Below are positions 53,298-63,014 of a stretch of DNA of 64,000 nucleotides, in pieces. Source of the DNA: Methylomarinum sp. Ch1-1 (GTDB lineage Bacteria; Pseudomonadota; Gammaproteobacteria; Methylococcales; Methylomonadaceae); NCBI RefSeq assembly GCF_030717995.2, contig NZ_CP157743.1, positions 930,001 to 994,000 of the forward strand. The letters run 5' to 3'. The notes below the pieces were generated by a model that did not search any database, was not told the origin of the DNA, and saw only the letters and a list, made by a program, of their open reading frames with translations. Every line of letters begins with the position of its first letter. The first letter of the stretch is position 1. The translations under genes were made by a program, and so were the position numbers.

Positions 53298-53870
53298 ATG
53301 ATTCAGTGGTTGCTTGTGCCGGGCGCATATTTGTTTGGGTCGGTATCCAGCGCGATTATCGTGTGTCGATTGATGGGGTTAGAGGATCCGCGAGAGCAAG
53401 GCTCGGGCAACCCCGGCGCCACCAATGTCATGCGTATCGGCGGCAAGAAGGCGGCCGCGATTACCTTGCTAGGCGATGCCTTAAAAGGGCTGGTTCCGGT
53501 ATTGGTCGCCAAGGCGATGAACGTGGATAGCTTGCTGTTATCTTGTGTCGTGTTTGCGGCTTTTCTCGGTCATTTATACCCGCTGTTTTTCGGTTTTAAA
53601 GGGGGGAAGGGTGTTGCGACGTCCTTTGGCGTAACATTGGGGGTCACTTGGCTTCTGGGGATTGTGGTGTCGGCCACCTGGTTTATCGTCTATAAGGTAG
53701 GCGGAATTTCTTCGTTGGCGGCATTGGTCGCCGCCACGCTGACGCCGCTTTATGTCTTTTTGATTGTCGGCGATGTGAATTTGGTGGTGACCTTTGTGCT
53801 CATTTCCATCATTCTGTTGTGGCGACATAAAAGCAATATTCAGCGGCTGTTGGTCGGGGAGGAACGCTAA
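53298..53870 (+). CDS. plsY: Acyl-phosphate:glycerol-3-phosphate acyltransferase
   Basis: A 190-residue membrane enzyme with about five helices. PlsY motifs are YLFGSVSSAIIVCRL, GSGNPGATNVMRIGGKKA (about 34-51) and PLFFGFKGGKGVATSFG (about 95-111). It makes lysophosphatidate for phospholipids. It stands alone between the divergent fol genes and the convergent tsaD. Confidence 0.95.
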   Translation: MIQWLLVPGAYLFGSVSSAIIVCRLMGLEDPREQGSGNPGATNVMRIGGKKAAAITLLGDALKGLVPVLVAKAMNVDSLLLSCVVFAAFLGHLYPLFFGFKGGKGVATSFGVTLGVTWLLGIVVSATWFIVYKVGGISSLAALVAATLTPLYVFLIVGDVNLVVTFVLISIILLWRHKSNIQRLLVGEER

Positions 53871-53890
53871 AAATATTCCAAAATACTAGG

Positions 53891-53911
53891 CGGCGGCAAG
53901 GGTAGCCGCCG
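53891..53911. terminator. Hairpin between convergent plsY and tsaD
   Basis: A 7-bp GC stem cggcggc/gccgccg with a 7-base loop lies in the 57-base gap. There is no long T-run on either side, so a Rho-independent role is only possible, not shown. Confidence 0.4.
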
Positions 53912-53927
53912 TTCGGTCTGCAGGCAT

Positions 53928-54941
53928 TTAAGCGACGGTTAACAGTTCGTCTATAGGCCAGCGCGGTCGGGCGAAAATCTGCAGGTCTTCATGTTGTCCT
54001 GCCAGCAGGCGCTGGCAGCCGGCGTAGGCGATCATTGCGCCGTTGTCGGTGCAAAATTCCAGCCTGGGGAAGTGTAGTTGTGCGCCTTCTTGAGCCGTCA
54101 TTTCCTGGAGATGGGCGCGGATCGCTTTGTTGGCGCTGACGCCGCCGGCCACGACCAAGCTTTTCAGGCCGGTTTGGCGCAAGGCGCGTTTGCATTTGAT
54201 GGTCAGCGTTTCGGCGGTCGCTTTCTGAAAGGCATAGGCGATATCGGCCTTGTCCTGGAGGGTTTGTTCGGTGCCGCGCAGGGTGTTCATCGTGAATGTT
54301 TTTAAGCCGCTAAAGCTGAAATCTAGGCCGGGGCGGTCGGTCATCGGACGGGGGAAATGGAAGCGCTCCTGGCCTTGTTCGGCTAGCTTCGCTAGTTTCG
54401 GTCCGCCCGGGTAACCGAGCTCCAGCATCTTGGCGGTCTTATCGAAGGCTTCGCCAGCCGCATCGTCCAGAGATTCTCCGAGCAGCGTATAGCGGCCTAT
54501 GGCGTCGACTTTGACCAACATTGTATGGCCGCCGGAAATCAATAGCGCGACAAAAGGAAACTGCGGCGGGTTATTTTCCAGCATCGGCGCCAACAGGTGG
54601 CCCTCCATGTGATGGACGGCGACGGCGGGTACTCGCCAGGTCCAGGCCAGGCTGCGGGCGGTGGTGGCGCCAACCAACAAGGCGCCCATCAGTCCCGGGC
54701 CGGCGGTGTAAGCGATGCCGTCTATGTTGGCGGATGTTAATTGGCTATCGTGCAGGCATTGTTTGATCAGCGGCGAAAGCTTGCGTATATGGTCGCGGGA
54801 GGCCAGCTCCGGCACCACGCCGCCATAGTCGCTATGCATCGAAACCTGGCTGTATAAAACATCGGCGATTAATCCGAGTTTGGAGTGGTAGATGGCGACG
54901 CCGGTTTCGTCGCAGGAAGTTTCGATGCCTAATATATACAT
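53928..54941 (-). CDS. tsaD: tRNA N6-threonylcarbamoyladenosine transferase
   Basis: This 337-residue ASKHA-fold enzyme has [14 protein letters not shown] at the start, the metal-binding histidines in [11 protein letters not shown] (about 110-120), [12 protein letters not shown], and [10 protein letters not shown] near the end. It finishes the t6A37 modification of ANN-decoding tRNAs. It is divergent from rpsU, the usual gammaproteobacterial order tsaD/rpsU-dnaG-rpoD. Confidence 0.97.
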   Translation of the reverse strand: MYILGIETSCDETGVAIYHSKLGLIADVLYSQVSMHSDYGGVVPELASRDHIRKLSPLIKQCLHDSQLTSANIDGIAYTAGPGLMGALLVGATTARSLAWTWRVPAVAVHHMEGHLLAPMLENNPPQFPFVALLISGGHTMLVKVDAIGRYTLLGESLDDAAGEAFDKTAKMLELGYPGGPKLAKLAEQGQERFHFPRPMTDRPGLDFSFSGLKTFTMNTLRGTEQTLQDKADIAYAFQKATAETLTIKCKRALRQTGLKSLVVAGGVSANKAIRAHLQEMTAQEGAQLHFPRLEFCTDNGAMIAYAGCQRLLAGQHEDLQIFARPRWPIDELLTVA

Positions 54942-54947
54942 TAAGTT

Positions 54948-54976
54948 TTGAATATAGAGATTTTGTTGGGTATAAT
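54948..54976 (+). promoter_or_regulatory. Sigma-70 promoter of the rpsU-dnaG-rpoD operon
   Basis: ttgaat (54948-54953), a 17-base spacer and tataat (54971-54976) make an almost consensus promoter, 67 bases before the rpsU ATG. The -10 box is perfect and the -35 box matches at 4 of 6 positions. Confidence 0.75.
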
Positions 54977-55042
54977 TGGGAGTTCTCTTTTGGGTCTATC
55001 GGCCCAGCAATATGAAATATTAACATACAATCGGGTCATTAT

Positions 55043-55276
55043 ATGCCAGCAGTAAAAGTTAAAGAAAACGAACCTTTTGATATCGCGATTCGTCGCTTCA
55101 AACGTGCTTGCGAAAAGGCAGGTGTGCTGTCGGAAGTCAGACGTCGTGAGTTCTATGAAAAACCAACGGCAGAGCGTAAGCGCAAGGGCGCCGCGGCCGT
55201 TAAGCGTCATCTGAAAAAACTGGCGCGCGAGCGTTATGCATTGAAAAATCTGCGTCGTGGTCGTCCACAATTCTAA
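55043..55276 (+). CDS. rpsU: Small ribosomal subunit protein bS21
   Basis: A 77-residue basic protein: [20 protein letters not shown], then [16 protein letters not shown] and a C-terminal [10 protein letters not shown]. It is a few residues longer than E. coli S21 (71). S21 helps mRNA binding in translation initiation. It heads the macromolecular-synthesis operon, and its stop overlaps or touches the next frame (TAATG). Confidence 0.97.
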   Translation: MPAVKVKENEPFDIAIRRFKRACEKAGVLSEVRRREFYEKPTAERKRKGAAAVKRHLKKLARERYALKNLRRGRPQF

Positions 55277-55296
55277 TGAATTCAGGTGCAACTGAG

Positions 55297-55746
55297 ATGG
55301 AATTGTTGAAAGATCGTATCAAGGACGATATGAAGACCGCGATGAAGGCCGGAAATAAGAGCAGGTTGGGCGTGATTCGCATGATCCTGGCGGCAATTAA
55401 ACAAATCGAGGTCGACGAGCGGGTCGAGCTGGATAATGATCGCGTGATCGCTGTTTTGGATAAGATGCTGAAGCAGCGCCGCGAATCGATCAGGCAGTAC
55501 CGCGATGCGGGTCGGGACGATCTTGCCGAACAGGAGGAATCGGAGATCCTGGTAATTCAGGACTTCCTGCCGCAAGCGCTGAGCGATGAAGAAATTGAGG
55601 CATTAGTTGCGCAAGCCGTGGCCGATGCCGGCGCCGAATCGATCAAGGATATGGGCAAGGTGATGGGCTTGTTGAAGCCGCAAATGCAAGGGCGTGCAGA
55701 TATGTCGGTGGTGAGCGCCAAAATCAAGGCTGTGCTCACTGCATAG
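55297..55746 (+). CDS. yqeY: GatB/YqeY domain protein
   Basis: A 149-residue helical protein from the ATG at 55297 (aggtg 9 bases upstream); an in-frame ATG at 55276 would add seven residues. The LLKDRIKDDMKTAMKAGNKS start and the IKDMGKVMGLLKPQMQGRAD end are typical. It resembles the tRNA-binding tail of GatB and may act in tRNA or amidation metabolism, but the role is not established. It lies between rpsU and dnaG, as in many gammaproteobacteria. Confidence 0.9.
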   Translation: MELLKDRIKDDMKTAMKAGNKSRLGVIRMILAAIKQIEVDERVELDNDRVIAVLDKMLKQRRESIRQYRDAGRDDLAEQEESEILVIQDFLPQALSDEEIEALVAQAVADAGAESIKDMGKVMGLLKPQMQGRADMSVVSAKIKAVLTA

Positions 55747-55765
55747 TCTGTTATCATCCGGTGCT

Positions 55766-57490
55766 ATGTCCGGAAGCATTCCTCGTGAATTCATAAATGA
55801 TCTCCTGGTGCGGGTCGATATAGTTGATCTGATCGATTCGCATGTCCCCCTGAAAAAGTCCGGCAGCAATTTCGTTGCCCGCTGTCCCTTTCACAACGAA
55901 AAAACGCCTAGTTTCTCCGTCAGTCGTAAAAAACAGCTTTATCATTGCTTTGGCTGCGGCGTCGGCGGTGACGCCATTAGTTTTCTGATGGACTACAATC
56001 ATCTTGATTTCGTCGAAGCGGTCGAGGATCTGGCCTCCTTTGTCGGTGTCGAGGTGCCGCGCGAGGCGATCTCGCATAAGGGCGGCTCTGATAAGCAGGA
56101 ATTGTCCGACGTATATCATTTATTGGAACAAGTTGCGGCTTTTTATCGTGAACAACTGCGCGCGACTAGCGAAGGTCGGGAGGCTGTGAATTATCTGAAG
56201 GGGCGTGGGGTTAGCGGCGAGCTGGCCAGGGATTTTGCGCTGGGTTATGCGCCAAAACGTTGGGATGCGCTGTTGTCGCGCTTTGATCGCAAGCAATTGA
56301 TGGCGGCCGGTTTGTTGGCCAGCAATGACGCTGGAAAAGTTTATGATCGCTTTCGTGGGCGCTTGATGTTCCCGATTCGGGACAGGCGTCAGCGCATCAT
56401 CGGCTTCGGCGGCAGGGTGATGGATGATTCTGTGCCGAAATATCTCAATTCGCCGGAAACCGCGGTGTTTTCAAAAGGCCGCGAGGTATACGGGCTCGCC
56501 GAATTGCTGGCGAAAGACAGCAAGCCGTCGCGCATTTTGGTCGTCGAGGGTTATATGGATGTCATTGCGTTGGCGCAGTTTGGCATCGGCTATGCAGTGG
56601 CGGCGCTGGGGACCGCGACTTCACAGGCGCACATGGACTTGCTGTTTCGCTTCAGCTCCGAATTGGTGTTCTGTTTCGACGGCGATAACGCAGGCCGGCA
56701 GGCGGCCTGGCGAGCCGTGGAGTCGGCGTTTCCTTGTTTGCGCGATGGGCGACAGGTCAGGATTATGTTGTTGCCCCAGGGGCATGATCCGGATACGCTG
56801 GTCAGGGCGGAAGGTGTGGATGGCTTTGTGGCGCGTGTCGATGGGGCTCAGGCTTTATCGGATTATTTTTTCGATCATCTGAGTCAATCTGTGGATCTGG
56901 GTGCGATGGAGGGGCGTGCGCAGCTGCTGACCGCGGCCAAGCCTTATCTGGAAAAATTGCCGACCGGTTTTTTTAAGGAAATGATGTTTGCCCGGCTGCG
57001 GGAATTAAGCGGTTCGCCCGGGCTGGACGTTTCGTCAAATCTGGCTACACTTAATGGTAATGCCGGTAGCGGTAAGCGGCGAGAGGGGTTAAGGCTTTCG
57101 CCGCTGCGCGTGCTGATTGCTCTGCTGGTGCAAAATCCTGATCTGGTCGAGATCTTGGAGGAGCGAAATCTCGACTGGGATATGCTTAGTTTTCCGGGGA
57201 TTGATTTCTTGAGGGATATTTTTCAGATTATTACGGTCAAACGGCCTGAAAATGCGGCGATATTGCTAGAGCTTTATCGAGGAACGGCGCAGGAAAAAAC
57301 CGTGCGAGCCTTGGCAAATCTGGAGTTATCGATTCCTGATGAAGAGGCGGAATTTAAAGGCGCCCTTGAACGATTGGTGGTGCAGGCTCGTGAGAGTGGT
57401 TTGGAACAACTGTTAGCGAAAGAAAGGCGGGAAGGATTGACGACGCAAGAAAAAGAGGTGTTGCGAAAATTATTGAGCAATAAACTGTAA
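55766..57490 (+). CDS. dnaG: DNA primase
   Basis: A 574-residue enzyme making primers at the fork. The CHC2 zinc finger is CPFHNEKTPSFSVSRKKQLY followed by HCFGCGVGGD (about 38-70). The Toprim core shows RILVVEGYMDVIAL (about 258-271) with the glutamate, and CFDGDNAGRQAAWRA (about 309-323) with the DxD pair. A C-terminal helical DnaB-binding part follows. It is the third gene of the operon. Confidence 0.97.
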   Translation: MSGSIPREFINDLLVRVDIVDLIDSHVPLKKSGSNFVARCPFHNEKTPSFSVSRKKQLYHCFGCGVGGDAISFLMDYNHLDFVEAVEDLASFVGVEVPREAISHKGGSDKQELSDVYHLLEQVAAFYREQLRATSEGREAVNYLKGRGVSGELARDFALGYAPKRWDALLSRFDRKQLMAAGLLASNDAGKVYDRFRGRLMFPIRDRRQRIIGFGGRVMDDSVPKYLNSPETAVFSKGREVYGLAELLAKDSKPSRILVVEGYMDVIALAQFGIGYAVAALGTATSQAHMDLLFRFSSELVFCFDGDNAGRQAAWRAVESAFPCLRDGRQVRIMLLPQGHDPDTLVRAEGVDGFVARVDGAQALSDYFFDHLSQSVDLGAMEGRAQLLTAAKPYLEKLPTGFFKEMMFARLRELSGSPGLDVSSNLATLNGNAGSGKRREGLRLSPLRVLIALLVQNPDLVEILEERNLDWDMLSFPGIDFLRDIFQIITVKRPENAAILLELYRGTAQEKTVRALANLELSIPDEEAEFKGALERLVVQARESGLEQLLAKERREGLTTQEKEVLRKLLSNKL

Positions 57491-57512
57491 TTAGCCGTAT
57501 TTGTATTTTTAG

Positions 57513-57521
57513 TGCTATAAT
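57513..57521 (+). promoter_or_regulatory. Extended -10 promoter before rpoD
   Basis: The sequence tgctataat gives a TGn extension plus a perfect -10 box, 48 bases before the rpoD ATG in the dnaG-rpoD gap. No good -35 box is present, as expected for an extended -10 promoter. Internal promoters ahead of rpoD are known in other gammaproteobacteria. Confidence 0.55.
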
Positions 57522-57568
57522 GTCCTGTTCAGCAATGCTTGGTGCTGAAGGTATTTTGTGAGTGTAGA

Positions 57569-59368
57569 ATGAATCAAGAACAACAGCAATCCCAACTTAA
57601 ACAACTGATCGCGAAAGGTAAGCAACAAGGTTACCTGACTTATGCAGAAGTGAACGATCATTTGCCTAGTGATATTGTCGATCCCGATCAGATCGAAGAT
57701 ATCATCGGCATGATTAATGATATGGGAATTCAGGTCCATGAAGTGGCGCCTGATGATGACGATTCTTTGATCGGCGCGGATGCCGCGGTCAGTACCGATG
57801 ATGACGATGAGGATGTCGAAGAAGTCGCCGCATTGGCGTCGGTCGACAGCGAGTTTGGCCGCACCACAGATCCCGTGCGCATGTACATGCGGGAAATGGG
57901 GTCGGTGGAGTTGTTGACTCGGGAAGAAGAGCTGAAAATTGCCAAACGCATTGAATACGGTCAACAGCAGATCATCGAAGGATTGTCCCGTTCCGGCTTT
58001 ATCGTCGACTCGTTTTTACAGTCATTCGACGCGGTCCTGGAGGAAGATTCCGGCGTTCGCCTGACGGATATGATGTCCGGGTTTGCCGATTTGAGCGAGC
58101 CGGAAGAGTTGGATGCATCGGCGGATGAGGCGGAAGAGAGCGACAATAATAAGGCTCTCGATTACGACGAAGTTAAAGAGAAGGTCGATGTCCTGAGGTC
58201 CGTTCAACAGAAAATTCTAGAATCCATCCGTAAAAATGGCTATGAGCATGATAAAACCGAGCAATTATTCACCGAGATGGCTCAGTGTTTTGCCGAGTTT
58301 AAGTGGACGCCACAATACCTGAAGAAAATGGCTAATGCCGCTTCCCATGTGACTGCCCAGATTCGGGAAAAAGAAAAGACTATTCTGAACATTTGCGTCA
58401 AAAAGGCGAGAATGCCGAAAAAAGACTTCATCCATTCGTTTACTAAAAACGAAGCGAGTTCGGCATGGTTAGACCGGTATCTGGATGATGGGCAACGTTA
58501 TGCCGGCGTATTGCGCGAACATGAGGATGAAATCAGAGCGGCGCAAAGCGAACTGGCTGAAATCGAGAAAAGTCATGGTATGAGTATCGCCGCCATCAAG
58601 GATATCAATCGCCGTATTTCGATCGGCGAGGCAAAGGCCCGACGCGCTAAGAAGGAAATGATCGAAGCCAACCTAAGGCTGGTGATTTCGATTGCAAAAA
58701 AATATACCAACCGCGGCCTGCAGTTTCTAGATTTGATTCAGGAAGGCAATATCGGCTTGATGAAGGCCGTGGATAAGTTTGAATATCGGCGGGGTTATAA
58801 ATTTTCCACCTACGCCACTTGGTGGATTAGGCAGGCGATTACCCGCTCGATAGCGGATCAGGCAAGAACGATTCGTATTCCGGTGCATATGATTGAGACT
58901 ATCAACAAGCTGAACCGGGTTTCGCGGCAAATTCTGCAGGAGCTGGGCAGGGAGGCGACGCCGGAGGAATTGGCCGAGCGTATGGAGATGCCGGAAGACA
59001 AGGTGCGCAAGGTACTGAAAATCGCCAAAGAGCCGATTTCGATGGAAACGCCGATCGGTGACGATGAAGATTCGCATTTAGGCGATTTTATTGAAGACGC
59101 CAAGGTGTTATCTCCGGTAGAATCTGCTACAATTTCCGGTCTGCGTGAATCGACCCAGAATGTACTGGCCGGTTTAACGGCGCGGGAAGCCAAGGTGTTG
59201 CGTATGCGTTTCGGTATCAATATGAATACCGACCACACTTTGGAAGAAGTGGGTAAGCAGTTTGATGTCACCCGGGAAAGGATACGTCAGATTGAAGCCA
59301 AAGCGTTAAGAAAACTGAGACATCCTTCTCGTTCAGAGCAATTGAGATGTTTTTTGGATGGAGATTGA
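57569..59368 (+). CDS. rpoD: RNA polymerase primary sigma factor RpoD
   Basis: A 599-residue sigma-70 from the ATG at 57569 ([18 protein letters not shown]); the frame upstream to 57539 is not typical. Region 1.1 comes first, then [21 protein letters not shown] (1.2), an acidic non-conserved insert (about 155-215), region 2 ([34 protein letters not shown]), region 3 and region 4.2 ([20 protein letters not shown]). All core motifs are intact. It ends the operon; a tRNA gene follows 32 bases on without a visible terminator between. Confidence 0.97.
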   Translation: MNQEQQQSQLKQLIAKGKQQGYLTYAEVNDHLPSDIVDPDQIEDIIGMINDMGIQVHEVAPDDDDSLIGADAAVSTDDDDEDVEEVAALASVDSEFGRTTDPVRMYMREMGSVELLTREEELKIAKRIEYGQQQIIEGLSRSGFIVDSFLQSFDAVLEEDSGVRLTDMMSGFADLSEPEELDASADEAEESDNNKALDYDEVKEKVDVLRSVQQKILESIRKNGYEHDKTEQLFTEMAQCFAEFKWTPQYLKKMANAASHVTAQIREKEKTILNICVKKARMPKKDFIHSFTKNEASSAWLDRYLDDGQRYAGVLREHEDEIRAAQSELAEIEKSHGMSIAAIKDINRRISIGEAKARRAKKEMIEANLRLVISIAKKYTNRGLQFLDLIQEGNIGLMKAVDKFEYRRGYKFSTYATWWIRQAITRSIADQARTIRIPVHMIETINKLNRVSRQILQELGREATPEELAERMEMPEDKVRKVLKIAKEPISMETPIGDDEDSHLGDFIEDAKVLSPVESATISGLRESTQNVLAGLTAREAKVLRMRFGINMNTDHTLEEVGKQFDVTRERIRQIEAKALRKLRHPSRSEQLRCFLDGD

Positions 59369-59400
59369 TGGCGCCAAAAGAATTGGTGATCAGTTTTTAA

Positions 59401-59477
59401 GGGCCCTTAGCTCAGTTGGTTAGAGCATCCGACTCATAATCGGCAGGTCCCCAGTTCGAGTCTGGGAGGGCCCACCA
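59401..59477 (+). tRNA. tRNA with CAU anticodon, probably tRNA-Ile2
   Basis: A 77-base cloverleaf with acceptor GGGCCCU/AGGGCCC, anticodon stem CCGAC/(A)UCGG-type with loop CUCAUAA giving anticodon CAU, T stem CCCAG/CUGGG and encoded CCA. The GGSCCCUUAGCUCAG acceptor/D region and the GACUCAUAAUC anticodon arm resemble E. coli Ile2 (lysidine-modified, AUA-reading) more than elongator Met. The discrimination is by likeness only. It may be co-transcribed with rpoD. Confidence 0.85.
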
Positions 59478-59483
59478 TTATTT

Positions 59484-59510
59484 AAAAAAAGGCCGCGAAC
59501 GCGGCCTTTT
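59484..59510 (+). terminator. Rho-independent terminator after rpoD-tRNA
   Basis: A 10-bp stem aaaaggccgc/gcggcctttt with a 4-base loop, preceded by A and ending in T residues, 6 bases after the tRNA CCA. The A- and T-runs would allow some action on both strands. Confidence 0.85.
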
Positions 59511-59545
59511 GCATATCTGTAAGATTCAGTCATGAGGAAATCACA

Positions 59546-60706
59546 GTGAGTAATAATTTCATTTTTACGTCGGAGTCGGTATCTGAAGGGCATCCCGACA
59601 AGGTTGCCGATCAAATTTCTGATGCGATAGTGGATGCTTTGTTAGCGCAAGATCCTAAGTCCAGGGTTGCCTGTGAGACGATGGTCAAGACGGGAATGGT
59701 CATCCTAGCGGGTGAAATCACCACCGAAGCCTGGGTCGATACCGAAGAATTGGTCCGTAATGTGGTTTGCGAAATTGGTTATGATCATGGCGACATCGGC
59801 TTTGACGGTAAGACTTGCGCGGTGTTGAATGCGATAGGCAAACAGTCCCCCGATATCGCGATGGGGGTCGACGATAAGGAAGATCACGAACAAGGCGCCG
59901 GCGACCAGGGTTTGATGTTCGGTTATGCCACCAATGAGACCGATGTTTTCATGCCGGCGCCGATTACTTATTCGCACAGACTGGTCGAGCGTCAAGCGCA
60001 AATTCGTAAAAATGGCACCCTGCCTTGGCTGCGTCCCGACGCCAAGAGTCAGATTACCTTCCGTTACGAAGATAACAAACCGGTCGCTATCGATGCGGTC
60101 GTCTTGTCGACTCAACATTCCCCGGAGATCGGCGGTAAGTTATTGGAAGAGGCGATCATGGACGAAATCATCTTGCCGACACTGCCTAAAGAATGGTTGC
60201 ATGCCGATACCAAATATTTCATCAACCCGACTGGCCAGTTCATCATCGGCGGCCCTGTCGGCGACTGCGGCTTGACCGGGCGTAAAATCATCGTCGACAC
60301 CTATGGCGGCATGGCCAGACACGGCGGCGGTGCATTTTCCGGTAAAGATCCTTCCAAGGTCGATCGCTCCGCCGCTTATATGGCCAGATATGTGGCGAAA
60401 AACATCGTTGCGGCCGGCTTGGCGGAGCGTTGCGAAATCCAAGTCTCCTATGCAATCGGCGTGGCCGAACCGACGTCGATCAGCGTCGAGACCTTCGGCA
60501 CCGGCAAGATCGATGAAGATAAGCTGGTGGAGATCATCAGAGAACATTTTGATCTGAGACCGAAAGGATTGATTGCACAGCTCGGTTTGTTGAAACCGAT
60601 TTACCGTCCCACGGCGGCATACGGCCATTTCGGCCGCACCGAGGCGTCATTCAGCTGGGAAAAAACCGATAAAGTCGAGGCCATCAAAGATTGGGCCGGT
60701 CTTTAA
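59546..60706 (+). CDS. metK: S-adenosylmethionine synthetase
   Basis: A 386-residue enzyme joining methionine and [23 protein letters not shown] (about 12-31) is the N-terminal signature, [12 protein letters not shown] (about 116-127) the hexapeptide region, and [22 protein letters not shown] (about 256-277) the phosphate loop. It starts with GTG at 59546, preceded by gaggaaa. It follows the terminator by 35 bases, so its promoter must be compact or overlap the hairpin. ahcY follows 21 bases later, giving a SAM-synthesis/SAH-removal pair. Confidence 0.97.
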   Translation: MSNNFIFTSESVSEGHPDKVADQISDAIVDALLAQDPKSRVACETMVKTGMVILAGEITTEAWVDTEELVRNVVCEIGYDHGDIGFDGKTCAVLNAIGKQSPDIAMGVDDKEDHEQGAGDQGLMFGYATNETDVFMPAPITYSHRLVERQAQIRKNGTLPWLRPDAKSQITFRYEDNKPVAIDAVVLSTQHSPEIGGKLLEEAIMDEIILPTLPKEWLHADTKYFINPTGQFIIGGPVGDCGLTGRKIIVDTYGGMARHGGGAFSGKDPSKVDRSAAYMARYVAKNIVAAGLAERCEIQVSYAIGVAEPTSISVETFGTGKIDEDKLVEIIREHFDLRPKGLIAQLGLLKPIYRPTAAYGHFGRTEASFSWEKTDKVEAIKDWAGL

Positions 60707-60727
60707 CATCACATCAGGACGGAAAGC

Positions 60728-62020
60728 ATGAGTACACAAGATTATAAAGTCGCCGATATTGCGTTGGCGGAATGGGGTCGCAAGGAAATTAGCATTGCCG
60801 AAACGGAAATGCCAGGATTGATGGCGTTACGGGAAGAATATGGCGCGCAGCAACCGTTGAAAGGCGCGCGCATCGCCGGTTGTCTGCATATGACCATTCA
60901 GACCGCGGTGCTGATCGAGACCCTGACGGCCTTAGGCGCGGAAGTCAGATGGTCTTCCTGCAATATTTTTTCGACTCAGGATCACGCGGCGGCGGCGATG
61001 GCGGCGGCGGGCATTCCGGTTTTCGCCTGGAAAGGTGAAACGGAAGACGAGGCGGAATGGTGCATCGAACAAACCATCATCGGTTCGGACGGCTGGCGTC
61101 CTAACATGATTTTGGATGATGGCGGCGACTTGACGGTGATGATGCATGAAAAATTTCCCGAGTTGATGGCCGATGTCAAAGGCTTGTCGGAAGAAACCAC
61201 CACCGGTGTCTTGCGCCTGTATGAAATGGTCAAGAAAGGTTCGTTGCAAGTGCCGGCCTTCAATGTCAACGATTCGGTGACCAAGTCCAAGTTCGATAAC
61301 TTGTATGGCTGCCGCGAATCGCTGGTCGACGGCATCAAACGGGCGACCGATGTGATGATCGCCGGCAAGATCGCCGTGGTCTGCGGTTATGGCGATGTCG
61401 GCAAGGGCTGCGCACAGTCGCTGCGTGGGCTGGGAGCGACAGTCTGGATTACCGAAATCGATCCGATCTGCGCGCTGCAGGCGGCGATGGAAGGCTATCG
61501 CGTCGTGACGATGGAAGAGGCGGCGCCGGTCGCCAGCATCTTCGTGACCGCGACTGGCAATTGCAAGGTCATTTCCCATGAGCATATGAAGGCGATGAAA
61601 GACCAGGCCATTATCTGCAACATCGGCCATTTCGATTCGGAAATCGAGATTGCCGCATTACGCCAATATACTTGGGAGAACATCAAGCCGCAGGTCGATC
61701 ATGTGATCTTTCCTGACGGCAAAAGACTGATCGTGCTAGCGGAAGGGCGCTTGGTCAATCTGGGTTGCGCTACCGGCCACCCTAGCTTCGTCATGTCCAA
61801 TTCCTTCTGTAACCAGGTGTTGGCTCAAATCGAGTTGTGGAATAACGCCGACAACTACGAAAACAAGGTCTATGTGTTACCGAAAAAATTGGATGAAAAA
61901 GTAGCGCGATCCCATTTGATGCAATTGGGCGTAAAGCTGACCGAGTTGACTCAGGAACAATCGGACTATCTGAATTTGCCTGTAGAAGGCCCTTATAAGC
62001 CGGATCATTACCGTTATTGA
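60728..62020 (+). CDS. ahcY: S-adenosylhomocysteine hydrolase
   Basis: A 430-residue NAD-dependent enzyme splitting SAH into adenosine and homocysteine. Signatures are [42 protein letters not shown], the NAD loop [16 protein letters not shown] (about 220-235) and the C-terminal KPDHYRY. It lacks the 40-residue insertion found in some forms. It is co-transcribed with metK and has its own terminator. Confidence 0.97.
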   Translation: MSTQDYKVADIALAEWGRKEISIAETEMPGLMALREEYGAQQPLKGARIAGCLHMTIQTAVLIETLTALGAEVRWSSCNIFSTQDHAAAAMAAAGIPVFAWKGETEDEAEWCIEQTIIGSDGWRPNMILDDGGDLTVMMHEKFPELMADVKGLSEETTTGVLRLYEMVKKGSLQVPAFNVNDSVTKSKFDNLYGCRESLVDGIKRATDVMIAGKIAVVCGYGDVGKGCAQSLRGLGATVWITEIDPICALQAAMEGYRVVTMEEAAPVASIFVTATGNCKVISHEHMKAMKDQAIICNIGHFDSEIEIAALRQYTWENIKPQVDHVIFPDGKRLIVLAEGRLVNLGCATGHPSFVMSNSFCNQVLAQIELWNNADNYENKVYVLPKKLDEKVARSHLMQLGVKLTELTQEQSDYLNLPVEGPYKPDHYRY

Positions 62021-62042
62021 TCCGTTGCGATAATCGTTCGGT

Positions 62043-62069
62043 AAAAAAGGAGCATAATGCTCCTTTTTT
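62043..62069 (+). terminator. Rho-independent terminator of metK-ahcY
   Basis: A 12-bp stem aaaaaaggagca/tgctcctttttt with a 3-base loop, 22 bases after the ahcY stop codon. Confidence 0.9.
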
Positions 62070-62089
62070 ATTTTAAAAAACGCTAACTT

Positions 62090-62257
62090 CCAGCAATTCT
62101 CAGTTTGAGCATTTTTGCTGTGTTTAGGGCATGGGGTGTGTCCGTCGTGGAGCGCCGTATACCCAGCCCTGGGGGCTTGACGGCAGCATCCTTGCTGCCG
62201 ACATCCTCGCCAAACACACCCCATGCCCTTTTTGAACGCCAAACTGGGAATTGCTGG
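62090..62257. repeat. Palindromic repeat family A, copy 3, without the nested element
   Basis: An inverted-orientation copy of the repeat at 20351-20586 (ends ccagcaattct and gggaattgctgg). The 73-bp inner palindrome is missing, and the junction reads gtatacccagccctggggg on this strand. This is the uninterrupted form of the element. It lies between the ahcY terminator and rsmE. Confidence 0.85.
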
Positions 62258-62279
62258 CTAACTTCACTAGACTTTTCTT

Positions 62280-63014
62280 ATGCGAGTTTCCAGAATATAT
62301 GTGGCCGATGATCTCATCGTAGGCAAACGGCTTGAGCTGCAAGACGAGGCGGCGCATTATGTGCGCACGGTGCTGCGTTTGAAAAAAGGCCTGGATATTA
62401 TCCTGTTCAACGGCCAAGGTGGCGAATACCTAGGTCGTTTCGAGGAGGTCAGCCGCAAAAAGGTCGTCGTCGATGTGCTGGAATTTAGCGACCGCAGCGT
62501 CGAATCGTCATTGGAAATCGTTTTTGGCCTGGGAATTTCGCGCGGCGATCGCATGGATTGGGCGGTGCAGAAGGCTGTCGAATTGGGCGTCAACCACATG
62601 ACGCCGCTGCTGACGGAGCGCTGTGTGATCAAGTTCAAGGATGAGGAGAAAAAGCGGCAGCGTCTGATACATTGGCGTAATATCGCTCAACATGCAGCCG
62701 AGCAGTCAGGCAGAACGTTGTTGCCTCACATGTCTGTGGTCGACGAATTAAGCCTATGGGTCGAGGGGCAGCAGGGATTGAGGATATTTCTGGACCCTTA
62801 TGCGAAGCAGTCTTTGTCAGACTTGCCCGCTGGAAACGGCAAGGTCACGTTACTGTCGGGACCTGAAGGCGGTTTTAGCGAACAGGAGCGCGATATTGCC
62901 GTGCAGGCCGGTTTTATACCCGTGCGATTGGGGCAAAGAATTCTACGCACTGAAACCGCGGCATTGGCCGCTTTATCGGCCGTACAAACGCTGTGGGGAG
63001 ATTTTTCAGCATGA
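62280..63014 (+). CDS. rsmE: 16S rRNA (uracil-1498-N3) methyltransferase
   Basis: A 244-residue SPOUT enzyme. An N-terminal PUA-like part (MRVSRIYVADDL, HYVRTVLRLKKG) precedes the knotted SAM site: LLSGPEGGFSEQERDIA (about 182-198) and LRLGQRILRTETAALAAL-type end (VRLGQRILRTETAAL). The substrate is U1498 of 16S rRNA. Its stop overlaps the start of the next gene (ATGA). Confidence 0.95.
   Translation: MRVSRIYVADDLIVGKRLELQDEAAHYVRTVLRLKKGLDIILFNGQGGEYLGRFEEVSRKKVVVDVLEFSDRSVESSLEIVFGLGISRGDRMDWAVQKAVELGVNHMTPLLTERCVIKFKDEEKKRQRLIHWRNIAQHAAEQSGRTLLPHMSVVDELSLWVEGQQGLRIFLDPYAKQSLSDLPAGNGKVTLLSGPEGGFSEQERDIAVQAGFIPVRLGQRILRTETAALAALSAVQTLWGDFSA

Noticed and set aside
60707-60727. A SAH riboswitch ahead of ahcY
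   Set aside because: Only 21 bases separate metK from ahcY, too short for the structure, and the 35 bases before metK after the terminator are also too short.
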